Shown: one piece after another, positions 1 through 7,188 of the stretch
Layout: each line of letters starts with the position of its first letter
Position numbering within the stretch: position 1 is the stretch's first letter
Assembly (NCBI GenBank): GCA_019594305.1
Contig: JAFDTZ010000017.1
Location: 1-22,918, forward strand
Length of the DNA stretch: 22,918 nt
Source: Thermoplasmata archaeon
Lineage (GTDB): Archaea > Thermoplasmatota > Thermoplasmata > Halarchaeoplasmatales > Halarchaeoplasmataceae
Reading direction: 5' to 3'
Notes under the pieces: generated by a model
Databases searched by the model: none
Seen by the model: the letters and a program-made list of their open reading frames with translations, nothing else
What the model was told of the DNA's origin: nothing
Position numbers and translations under genes: made by a program

Positions 1-999
1 ACCGGACGCAGTTCCCGTGCTATCAGGTGCGGTTTCCAATACATAAGTGATCAAAGACGGGCTTGACAAACCAAGCCCAACTGCAAATAAAAGATAAAAC
101 ACAGATGGGTAAAATAATTGTAGGCCGATCGATAAAGAAAACATAAATGTTCCTATTATACATAAAATACTTCCAACGGTGAATACCCCTTGTCGAGAGA
201 ATCTATCTGACAGCCTGCCTCCGATGTAAGCGAAAATAGAGTCCGCCAAGGCGACACCCATGAATAACAGTCCGATCCCGAAGGAATGTAGGCCGTAAAT
301 ATCGACCAATATGATAGCGAAGAACACAAGAAAGGTATAGAGGGTTGCGAATAAAGATACACCTAGTAAAGTCGAAGAAGCGAACCTGCGATTTCGTAAA
401 ACACCGAAAGCTATCTTCTTCATACCCCGCACCTCTATGAAATTACTTTTTGTCTCTTCAAAGAAAAGTGTAAACAATATTGCTACCGTCAATCCCACTA
501 CTGCCAATAGCAAAAATACGTATCTCCAACCGAAAAAACTACCTATGAAACCTCCTAGAAAAAACCCGATGGGTGGTGCGATCAAGGGGATTGCGAAAAA
601 AGTGCCCATTGCCTTGCCCCGTACCGATGGATGGTATACATCGGCAATTACCGCAGATCCCACGGCAAAACCCGTTGTAACACACAATCCTTGAAAGACC
701 CTAAAAAGGACTAGTATACCGGCACTCCAAGAGATATAACATAGAACACAAGAAACGGTAAAGCCGTATAGTGCTGGTATGTAAACCTTCCTTCTTCCGT
801 ACCTGTCGGAAAGGGGACCGTAAACAAGATACGACAAGGCTTCCGCAAGAACGTATCCCGTTACCGTCAAAGGAATGAGATAGGTGTAACCAAATTCTAA
901 ACTCACGTTACCTATATTCGGCATATAAATAGACCCGGCTAGGGGTATAAGAAAAGCAGCGGCTATGATAAGGGTCAGTGAGCGTTTTTTAGCGTTCAT
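1..999 (-). CDS. MFS transporter, DHA1 (drug:H+ antiporter-1) type, 3' end beyond the window
   Basis: The frame is open for 333 codons from the ATG at 999 to the left edge, so the C-terminus is missing; family members are usually about 400 residues. Seen: a hydrophobic start with SIYMPNIGNVS near the first helix, motif A GPLSDRYGRRKVY after helix 2, and motif C-like IPLIAPPIGFFLGGF followed by the FGWRYVF turn in helices 5-6. A second-half motif GGRLSDRFSRQG is also present. Motif C is characteristic of proton-coupled antiporters that export compounds, so export is the likely direction (family knowledge). The start lies 2 bases after the iorB stop, so it is probably the last visible gene of the oxidoreductase operon. 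In the lines I counted it is more AT-rich than its neighbours (about 41% versus 47% GC). The substrate cannot be told; a product or toxic analogue of amino acid catabolism would fit (inference). Confidence 0.85.
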   Translation of the reverse strand, partial: MNAKKRSLTLIIAAAFLIPLAGSIYMPNIGNVSLEFGYTYLIPLTVTGYVLAEALSYLVYGPLSDRYGRRKVYIPALYGFTVSCVLCYISWSAGILVLFRVFQGLCVTTGFAVGSAVIADVYHPSVRGKAMGTFFAIPLIAPPIGFFLGGFIGSFFGWRYVFLLLAVVGLTVAILFTLFFEETKSNFIEVRGMKKIAFGVLRNRRFASSTLLGVSLFATLYTFLVFFAIILVDIYGLHSFGIGLLFMGVALADSIFAYIGGRLSDRFSRQGVFTVGSILCIIGTFMFSLSIGLQLFYPSVFYLLFAVGLGLSSPSLITYVLETAPDSTGTASG

Positions 1000-1001
1000 T
1001 C

Positions 1002-1583
1002 CTATATCTGCTCAAAGCCTTTTAAGAATGCTTTTTCATTGATTTCCATAAAACGCTCCGGCACACTTTGCCTTACCGCTTCCAGCATCTCCTCTTTGGA
1101 CATGGGAAGTACTCCTGTAGCTGTGAGTGCGCCGACCATAACTATGTTCTGTGTGATAGCTGCGCCGGCTTCCATGGCAAGTTTTCTTGCATCCATCTTG
1201 ACGAATTTATCCGTCACCTCTTCCAGAGATTTGAATATATCATCTATATCAGGGTAGCTCTGTTTGCCGGTACTCACCGTAAAAGGAACTATCGGTGCGG
1301 TGTTGGTAATCACCCATGTATCTTTGGATGCTTTCCTGATGGCACGATAGGTCTCTATGGGTTCGAAACCAAGTATTATGTCCGCATCTCCATCGCCTAT
1401 CAAAGGGCTGTATACCTTTTCCCCAAGTTTTACCGTGGTTACAACAACACCTCCGCGTTGTGCCATGCCGTGTACCTCGCTCATGAACACGTCAAGTCCT
1501 TTGGCCATGGCGGCCCTTCCGATCACCTGGGAAGAGATCAATATTCCCTGTCCGCCTACTCCTACGATAACTATATTGGTCAT
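1002..1583 (-). CDS. iorB: Indolepyruvate:ferredoxin oxidoreductase, beta subunit
   Basis: 193 residues, the normal IorB length. The N-terminus IVIVGVGGQGILISSQVIG is the glycine-rich signature of the gamma-type domain of 2-oxoacid oxidoreductases. It is followed by the conserved SEVHGMAQRGGVV segment and, near residues 65-80, DADIILGFEPIET. With IorA it oxidatively decarboxylates aryl-pyruvates (indolepyruvate, phenylpyruvate, hydroxyphenylpyruvate) to aryl-acetyl-CoA in the cytoplasm, reducing ferredoxin. The ATG directly abuts the iorA stop, and the ribosome binding site GGAGGTGG lies inside the end of iorA, which points to translational coupling. Substrate range is inferred from the family. 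Confidence 0.95.
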   Translation of the reverse strand: MTNIVIVGVGGQGILISSQVIGRAAMAKGLDVFMSEVHGMAQRGGVVVTTVKLGEKVYSPLIGDGDADIILGFEPIETYRAIRKASKDTWVITNTAPIVPFTVSTGKQSYPDIDDIFKSLEEVTDKFVKMDARKLAMEAGAAITQNIVMVGALTATGVLPMSKEEMLEAVRQSVPERFMEINEKAFLKGFEQI

Positions 1584-3422
1584 CTATTCCACCTCCGGTC
1601 CTATGGCGTCAAAGGGACACACCTGGGCACACTGGTCACACCCTATACAGAGGGTTGCGTTTATGGTAACAACATCTCCATCGCGCACAAGTGCCGTGCA
1701 TCCGAATTTATCCGTACATACATGACACTGCTTACACACATCCTGATCCACGACGTAAGCAGGACCTTTGATCTTGCCTTCCTCTATCAATACACATGCA
1801 TGCTTTGGTATAACAACGGCTATTCCCGGATGCTCTATCGCCTTTCGGAAAACTTCCGTGGTTTTCTCTATATCGAAGGGATCGACGGTTTCCACGAATT
1901 CCACACCTGCACCTCTAGCTAGATTCTCGATCGACAGCATCGGTGCAGGGTCGCCCATGCCTGTAATACCGGTTCCCGGATGCGGTTGATGCCCCGTCAT
2001 GGCAGTTGTTCTGTTGTCCATTATAACATAAACAAAATCGTGCTGATTGTACACACCGCTAACCAGTGCCGGCAGCCCTGAATGGAAAAAGGTCGAATCG
2101 CCTAAAAAGGCAAAAACCTTCTGGTCGGTGTTCTTTGAAAAGCCTCCGGCGGCACCCACGCTGGAGCCCATGCACAGCAAGAAGTCCGCCATATTCATGG
2201 GGTCCTGTATTCCGAGAGTGTAACAACCGATGTCCGTTGAAAAAACTGCTTCCTTCTTACCCAGTGCACGTTTCACCGCGTAATAAGTTGCACGATGAGG
2301 GCACCCGGGGCATAATGAAGGTGGTCTTGTAGGTAATGAAAATTCCTTTGGCTTAAGTGATTCGTCTTTTACGTCCAAATCGATTAATTTAGAAAGTGCT
2401 TCCAGAACTATATCGGGGTTGTACTCGTAAAGACGCGAAAAATGTCCCGTGTGTTTTCCGTATATTTCCACTCCGGGATTGATGTCTTTAGCTATCTGAG
2501 TTATCTTATCCTCCAGGAACGGTTCAAGCTCTTCTACCACCAATACACGTTCTGCATCTCTTATGAATTCGGATACCTTGTCCTTTGGAAAAGGATTGGT
2601 CATACCGAGTTTCAGTATCTTTACAGGTAGGCCGTGAACCTCTTTAGCCTCAAGGGCGTAATTGAAGCCGGCGCCCGAAGCAACGATATGGAGTTCCGGT
2701 TCTTCACAGTCATATTCAACGTTAAAGGGAGATTCTTCTGATATAGGCTCCGCTTCTTTAATATGTTTAAGCAGTCGAGGGTGATTGTTCAATGCCGTCG
2801 ATGGTACCGCCACGAACCTTCCGGGGTCCTTCTCAAAATGTCCTTTTTCAGCCGGTGGTTTCAACTCACCGAAGGTGACGATCCCTCTTGCGTGATTTAC
2901 CCTCGTTGTGGTACGTATTAAAACCGGTAACTCCAGTTTCTCCGAAAGGTCGAAGGCGTACTTCACCATCTCTTTGGCCTCCTGGGGTGTGGTGGGCTCA
3001 AGCATGGGTATGTTTCCCAGCTGTGAATAGTAGCGGTTGTCCTGCTCGTTCTGGCTCGAGTGCACCGACGGGTCTCCGGCAGCCACAAGTACCAATCCGG
3101 CACGGGTGCCGCAGTACATCAGTGTCATCAGGGCATCCGCCGCAACGTTGACGCCGACGTGCTTCATCCATACCATGGAACGTACACCGGACACGGCGGC
3201 CGCAGCCCCGACTTCCAGGGCCACCTTCTCGTTGGCCGAGTACTCAAAGTACATACCGTAATCCTTGGCTACTTTCTCGAAAGTATTTCCTATCTCGGAA
3301 GAAGGTGTTCCGGGGTAAGTCGAACCATGGCCTATCCCGGCTTCAAGAGCGCCGCGTACTATAGCTTCGTTACCCAGTAGCAGTATCTTTTTACCGGGCT
3401 CGTCATGGAGGAGTTCTTTCAT
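1584..3422 (-). CDS. iorA: Indolepyruvate:ferredoxin oxidoreductase, alpha subunit
   Basis: 612 residues, full length for archaeal IorA. The N-terminal pyrimidine domain carries STYPGTPSSEI (about 34-44). The thiamine-diphosphate domain has CPGCPHR (371-377), GDSTFFHSG (441-449) and MDNRTTAMTGHQPHPG (468-483). The C-terminal ferredoxin domain holds two [4Fe-4S] sites: C563, C566, C569, C575 and C592, C595, C598, C602. All expected motifs are intact. It performs the thiamine-dependent decarboxylation of aryl-pyruvates and passes electrons to ferredoxin. The start is preceded by AGGTGG, 6 bases upstream, and it follows the vorB stop by 10 bases, so it belongs to the same operon. Confidence 0.97.
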   Translation of the reverse strand: MKELLHDEPGKKILLLGNEAIVRGALEAGIGHGSTYPGTPSSEIGNTFEKVAKDYGMYFEYSANEKVALEVGAAAAVSGVRSMVWMKHVGVNVAADALMTLMYCGTRAGLVLVAAGDPSVHSSQNEQDNRYYSQLGNIPMLEPTTPQEAKEMVKYAFDLSEKLELPVLIRTTTRVNHARGIVTFGELKPPAEKGHFEKDPGRFVAVPSTALNNHPRLLKHIKEAEPISEESPFNVEYDCEEPELHIVASGAGFNYALEAKEVHGLPVKILKLGMTNPFPKDKVSEFIRDAERVLVVEELEPFLEDKITQIAKDINPGVEIYGKHTGHFSRLYEYNPDIVLEALSKLIDLDVKDESLKPKEFSLPTRPPSLCPGCPHRATYYAVKRALGKKEAVFSTDIGCYTLGIQDPMNMADFLLCMGSSVGAAGGFSKNTDQKVFAFLGDSTFFHSGLPALVSGVYNQHDFVYVIMDNRTTAMTGHQPHPGTGITGMGDPAPMLSIENLARGAGVEFVETVDPFDIEKTTEVFRKAIEHPGIAVVIPKHACVLIEEGKIKGPAYVVDQDVCKQCHVCTDKFGCTALVRDGDVVTINATLCIGCDQCAQVCPFDAIGPEVE

Positions 3423-3432
3423 ATTTTACCAC

Positions 3433-4329
3433 CTATTCCTTGGTAAATTTTACCTTTTTCAGAAGTTTTTCCCACTCCAAATCAACGTTCTTCTGTATAC
3501 GTTCAACCTCTTCCTCGGGAAGATGTCTGAACCTGCCTTGTATCTTGAGGTAATCCTTTACAGGCACCTTTTTCTTGGGTTTTTTGTATACGTTGTAAAC
3601 GCCGTTCTCTATCTCGTAGAGTGGGAACACACAAGTATCTACTGCGAGTCTAGCCAGTTCTACCGTATCCGAAGGGTTCGAACGCCAGCCGGTTGGACAC
3701 GGTGCATATATATGGACAAACTTCGGCCCGAGAATATCCTTTGCCTTCTGTATCTTTTCGATCATTAATTCCGGGTAAGCGATACTCATCGTAACGGCGT
3801 ATGGTATTCCGTGGGCATTCATTATCTCCATCATGTTCTTCTTCGGAGCTTTTTTCCAGGCCTGTTTACTGCCCACTGGGGTTGTAGTGGTCCATGCACC
3901 GTAGGGCGTCTCACCACTTCTTTGGATACCGGTGTTCATGTAAGCTTCGTTATCGTACATCACCTGTATCGTATCCGTACCCCTTTCGACACAACCCGAA
4001 AGAGCTTGGATACCGATATCCGCCGTGCCGCCGTCTCCTGCAAATCCTACCACCGTTATCTCACGGGGATCTACGCCCTTGGCGTTCAATGCGGCTCTAA
4101 CTCCGGAAGATGCAGCACCGGTTGCTTCGAAGGCGTTGTACAGGAGCGGAATATCCAAATTCCTTGAAGGGTAAACTCCGGGTATAACGGCCCAACAGCA
4201 TGCTGGTATGTTGATTATGGTGTTTTTACCCAGTGCTTTTAGTAAGTATCTCATGGCATTCCCCGCGCCGCAGCCCGGACATGCCGTGGTTCCCTGGAAC
4301 ATCAATTCTATTTCAGGTACTTTTGCCAT
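3433..4329 (-). CDS. vorB: 2-oxoacid:ferredoxin oxidoreductase, beta (thiamine-diphosphate) subunit, VorB/PorB family
   Basis: 298 residues from the ATG at 4329. This start is chosen because GGAGG lies 8 bases upstream, overlapping the end of the alpha gene; the frame extends upstream to 4374 inside the alpha gene but lacks such a site. The four iron-sulphur cysteines are visible: C17 and C20 (CPGCG), C44 or C45, and C211 (APCPTGW). The thiamine-diphosphate motif is GDGGTADIG (98-106) with YDNEAYMNTG (125-134). It is the catalytic partner of the alpha subunit and binds TPP and one [4Fe-4S] cluster. The pyruvate or branched-chain assignment depends on the alpha subunit and context. The final KTVKFTKE-like basic tail is ordinary. 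Confidence 0.93.
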   Translation of the reverse strand: MAKVPEIELMFQGTTACPGCGAGNAMRYLLKALGKNTIINIPACCWAVIPGVYPSRNLDIPLLYNAFEATGAASSGVRAALNAKGVDPREITVVGFAGDGGTADIGIQALSGCVERGTDTIQVMYDNEAYMNTGIQRSGETPYGAWTTTTPVGSKQAWKKAPKKNMMEIMNAHGIPYAVTMSIAYPELMIEKIQKAKDILGPKFVHIYAPCPTGWRSNPSDTVELARLAVDTCVFPLYEIENGVYNVYKKPKKKVPVKDYLKIQGRFRHLPEEEVERIQKNVDLEWEKLLKKVKFTKE

Positions 4330-4331
4330 CT

Positions 4332-5525
4332 TTATCGCCTCCATCGTTCCTGGTTGATTCGAAGATCGACCCATTCTATCTCGTTGTCTAATCCTTTATC
4401 TTGAAGTGAAATCGCATCTAACATTATGTTTTTCAGGATCTTAGGAGTCATATCTCTACCGCCTAAACCGACGATATAGTCCTTCAGGATCAAGTCACGG
4501 TGTCCGTACAGTGCATCCTTGATCTCCCTGGCAGCGTCGCCACCGTGGCCGAAGGTGTAGCTCCTGTCCATTACTCCGACAACGTTTACACCCTTTGTGA
4601 TTTTCCTGAATTTTTCAACAGGGAAGGGTCTGAATGTGCGTAATCTGGCAAGACCGATATTGTGTCCTTCTGCTCTGAGCTCGTCGATGACATCCTTGGA
4701 TGTACTGGATATTGAACCCATTGTCACTATGAGAACATCTACGCCATCTGTTTTGTACTCTTCGATGAGACCGCCGTTGTCGTTACCGAATATCTCGCTG
4801 AATTCCTTGTTTACCTTCTCTATCTTATCCGGTGCCTTCTCGAAGGCCTCGGCAATCTTGTATCGGAAGTCCATGTACCAGTCGGGCATACCGAGAGAGC
4901 CGAACCCGAAGGGTCTCTCAACATCAAGTTTGTATTCGGGGTCGTAAGATGGTAAGAATTCATCCACCAGTTCCTGATCATATATTTCAACCGGTTCTTT
5001 GGTATGGCTCAGTATGAAGGCGTCCTCCACGACCATGGAAGGCAGCATTATTTCCGCATCTTCACCTATCTTGTAGGCCATTATAACACTGTCCAAAACT
5101 TCCTGGTTGTTCTCGCAGAAGAATTGCATTTGGCCGGTTCCCTTCTGTGCTAGGGTGTCGTGATGATCCGCCCAAACACTCCACGGTGGACCCATCGCTC
5201 TGTTTATGTTGGTCATTACCACAGGCAATCTTGCACCGGACGCCCAAATGAGCAGTTCGTGCATCAGGGCAAGTCCGTGGGCGGAAGATGCAGTGTAAGC
5301 TCTTGCGCCTGTGTTGGATGCCGCTATACATGCGGCCATGGCGGAATGTTCGCTCTCCACCATAACATATTCCGCATCCATTTCCCCCTCGGAAACCAGC
5401 TGAGCTATCTTTTCTACTACTTCCGTTTGTGGGGTGATGGGATATGCAGCTACAACTTCGACCCGGGACAATTTCGCGCCGTAGGCAGCTGCAAAATTAC
5501 CGGATACTATCTTCATTTCAGACAT
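4332..5525 (-). CDS. vorA: 2-oxoacid:ferredoxin oxidoreductase, alpha subunit, VorA/PorA family (probably branched-chain 2-oxoacids)
   Basis: 397 residues, normal length. The N-terminal VVAAYPITPQT and VESEHSAMAACIAAS segments are the alpha-subunit pyrimidine-domain signature; the C-terminal part has IVTMGSISSTSKDV and IVGLGGRDMTP. The stretch NRAMGPPWSVWADHHDTL resembles my recollection of Pyrococcus VorA (RAM-PPWSVW) more than PorA (NRALSAPINIW). I therefore favour 2-oxoisovalerate/branched-chain specificity, which fits the leucine genes downstream, but pyruvate cannot be excluded. The start has GGAGG 6 bases upstream and overlaps the end of the delta gene by 8 bases. The reaction is 2-oxoacid + CoA + oxidised ferredoxin to acyl-CoA + CO2 + reduced ferredoxin. 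Confidence 0.9.
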   Translation of the reverse strand: MSEMKIVSGNFAAAYGAKLSRVEVVAAYPITPQTEVVEKIAQLVSEGEMDAEYVMVESEHSAMAACIAASNTGARAYTASSAHGLALMHELLIWASGARLPVVMTNINRAMGPPWSVWADHHDTLAQKGTGQMQFFCENNQEVLDSVIMAYKIGEDAEIMLPSMVVEDAFILSHTKEPVEIYDQELVDEFLPSYDPEYKLDVERPFGFGSLGMPDWYMDFRYKIAEAFEKAPDKIEKVNKEFSEIFGNDNGGLIEEYKTDGVDVLIVTMGSISSTSKDVIDELRAEGHNIGLARLRTFRPFPVEKFRKITKGVNVVGVMDRSYTFGHGGDAAREIKDALYGHRDLILKDYIVGLGGRDMTPKILKNIMLDAISLQDKGLDNEIEWVDLRINQERWRR

Positions 5526-5829
5526 AGTCTTCCTCCTTTTCCATTATAATTGCATCTACTGGACATTCCTTGGCACATATACCACAGCCCTTACAGAACT
5601 CGTAATCCACCTCGGCGCCGTCGTCCTTAACATGAATGGAAACATCGGGGCAGAACTTCCAGCAGATACCACATTTGATACATTTCTCATTGTCCACTAT
5701 CGGTCTAAGTGTTCTCCAGCTTCCCGTCTTCGTCATCAGGTAGGATGGACAGTCTGTGATGAAGGTAAGGGGTACATCACGGTGATCCTTCGGGTCTATA
5801 ACTATTCTGTAAACTTCCTCTTTAGTCAT
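5518..5829 (-). CDS. vorD: 2-oxoacid:ferredoxin oxidoreductase, delta (2x[4Fe-4S] ferredoxin) subunit
   Basis: 103 residues from the ATG at 5829. This start is preceded by GAGGTGAG about 8 bases upstream and overlaps the end of the gamma gene by 8 bases; a longer in-frame extension to 5901 lies inside the gamma gene and looks spurious. Two complete clusters are visible: C50, C53, C56, C60 and C79, C82, C85, C89, each as CxxCxxCxxxCP. The order gamma-delta-alpha-beta is the classic archaeal four-subunit arrangement. The subunit relays electrons from the beta-subunit cluster to soluble ferredoxin. Confidence 0.94.
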   Translation of the reverse strand: MTKEEVYRIVIDPKDHRDVPLTFITDCPSYLMTKTGSWRTLRPIVDNEKCIKCGICWKFCPDVSIHVKDDGAEVDYEFCKGCGICAKECPVDAIIMEKEEDYV

Positions 5830-6388
5830 GATTCTCACCTCTGACTTCATCGTAGGCCTGCTGAGTGGCCTTTGCATTTTCCTTTTTCTTAACAGGTGCA
5901 TCCTCCCTTACCACATCCAAAAGGGACTCTATCTTGACTAGGCCCGTAGCCTTAACCACCGCGCCAAGTATGGCGGTGTTCACTATGGGAGCAACCTTGG
6001 AGCCCAGACGATGCTGCACGGCTATACTGCTGGCATCCACTGTGTAAACAGGGTTGTCAACACCTAGAGTCTTTTTCAATTCTTCCGGCGCCTTACCGGT
6101 ATTCAATATTACCTTACCGCCCGGTTTTAGGCCTGCGGTTACATCCACAGCATCCAGTAGTGCCATGTCCATAACTATCACGACATCCGGCTCATGTATC
6201 TGTGCTTTGTTACGCACAGCCTTGCTGTCGATCCTGGTAAAAGCAGTAACAGGGGCACCTCTTCGCTCCACGCCGTACATTGGAAAAGCCTGCACGTCGT
6301 TTCCCTCGTTGAAGGCAGCCCGGGCAAGGAATTCTGATGCTGTAACCGCGCCTTGACCACCTCTTCCGTGAAACCTTATTTCTATCAT
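5822..6388 (-). CDS. vorG: 2-oxoacid:ferredoxin oxidoreductase, gamma subunit
   Basis: 188 residues. The N-terminal [17 protein letters not shown] is the gamma-subunit glycine motif, followed by [13 protein letters not shown] (about 36-48), both diagnostic of the POR/VOR gamma domain. It is the first gene of the oxidoreductase operon. The ribosome binding site AGGTG lies 7 bases upstream and a TATA box about 35-42 bases upstream. The lysine-rich C-terminal tail after about residue 165 ([13 protein letters not shown]) matches the CoA-binding-domain end of shorter archaeal versions. Substrate assignment is shared with the alpha subunit. Confidence 0.93.
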
Positions 6389-6422
6389 CTAAAAGCACCT
6401 TAGAAGATGGTAAGATAGGGTG

Positions 6423-6430
6423 TTATAATA
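6423..6430 (-). promoter_or_regulatory. TATA box of the vor-ior-MFS operon
   Basis: The minus strand reads TATTATAA here, about 35 bases before the vorG ATG. An archaeal start site roughly 25 bases downstream would give a short leader containing the AGGTG ribosome binding site at 6396-6400. It lies between the tbp stop and vorG, so the operon probably starts here rather than reading through from tbp. Confidence 0.5.
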
Positions 6431-6477
6431 GGTTTTTGGAGAAGTCCTTACGGAAGTTAGCATCGGTCCTTAACATA

Positions 6478-7029
6478 TTATGAACGTATCAAACCCGCCA
6501 TTCTTAGTTCTTTTTTTGTGGACTCGACGGCGTCCTCTAGGTCTTTGATGTTCTTTCCGCCCGTGCACACTATTTTCCCCGAGCAGAATAGTAATAGTAC
6601 GGCGCATGAATCTTTTACACGATACACCAGCCCGGGAAACTGTTCGGGTTCGTATTCCACACGCTCCAATCCCAGTGAGATGGCAGTCATGTTCAAATCT
6701 AGCACAGCTCCGATGTCACATGTAGCTACAAGGTTTTGCACCGTCACCTCAAGCTCTTCAGCTGTTTCTATCCCATTATCTTGGAGTTGTTCTTTCACTT
6801 TGTTGATCCCTGCCTTTGCGTCGTCAACCGTCTTTCCGCCGGTGCACACAACCTTGCCCGAACCGAATAGTAAAATGGATGTTTTCGGTGAGGTCATGCG
6901 ATAGACTAGACCCGGGAATATCTCCGGATCGTATTCCGAACCGTCAAGTACCCTTGATATCTCTTTTAAGTCGAGTTTCGCTTCCATTGATGAAGTAGCA
7001 ACCACGTTTTCTATCTTGACAATATCCAT
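6478..7029 (-). CDS. tbp: TATA-box-binding protein (TBP)
   Basis: 183 residues, normal archaeal length. Two direct repeats of about 90 residues are evident. Each contains an (E/Q)N(V/L)VAT start, an FPGLVYR segment and an SGK(V/I)VCTGGK segment. The saddle-shaped protein binds promoter TATA boxes and recruits TFB and RNA polymerase. The C-terminus ends KKELRMAGLIRS with no acidic tail, unlike the glutamate-rich tail of many euryarchaeal TBPs. The start has AGGAG 8 bases upstream and its own TATA box. It is a separate unit from the downstream oxidoreductase operon. Confidence 0.97.
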   Translation of the reverse strand: MDIVKIENVVATSSMEAKLDLKEISRVLDGSEYDPEIFPGLVYRMTSPKTSILLFGSGKVVCTGGKTVDDAKAGINKVKEQLQDNGIETAEELEVTVQNLVATCDIGAVLDLNMTAISLGLERVEYEPEQFPGLVYRVKDSCAVLLLFCSGKIVCTGGKNIKDLEDAVESTKKELRMAGLIRS

Positions 7030-7070
7030 TGATATCGCTCCTGTATATTAAAGGTGGATAAACCACTTGT

Positions 7071-7078
7071 ATTATAAA
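7071..7078 (-). promoter_or_regulatory. TATA box of tbp
   Basis: The minus strand reads TTTATAAT about 42-50 bases before the tbp ATG, giving an expected start site near 7047 and a leader of roughly 18 bases with AGGAG at 7038-7042. Because TBP binds TATA boxes, self-regulation is possible but not shown. Confidence 0.5.
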
Positions 7079-7134
7079 CTCTTCTAATACCCTCGTTCTA
7101 AAAAGACGGTGTTTATCATGTATGCAACCGAACA

Positions 7135-7144
7135 TTTTTTAAAC
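7135..7144 (+). promoter_or_regulatory. TATA-like box of the acyl-CoA dehydrogenase gene
   Basis: TTTTTTAAAC precedes the gene. A start site about 25 bases on would fall near 7165. A short leader then carries AAGGTG (7175-7180), 8 bases before the preferred ATG at 7189. An in-frame ATG at 7162 could be used only on a leaderless transcript. Confidence 0.4.
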
Positions 7145-7188
7145 TCCCGACAACTACTTCCATGACCCAATTAAAAGGTGTAAACAAT

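Noticed and set aside
437..694. An 85-codon plus-strand frame in the first kilobase
   Set aside because: The minus strand encodes an uninterrupted MFS transporter here with motif A and motif C, so the plus-strand frame is a shadow.
1068..1922. A 284-codon open frame on the plus strand across iorB and iorA
   Set aside because: It is antisense to two clearly identified genes, has low-complexity His/Tyr-rich translation with no recognisable motif, and no ribosome binding site.
5830..5901. N-terminal extension of the delta subunit
   Set aside because: It lies inside the gamma gene and is not ferredoxin-like; the ATG at 5829 has a good ribosome binding site.
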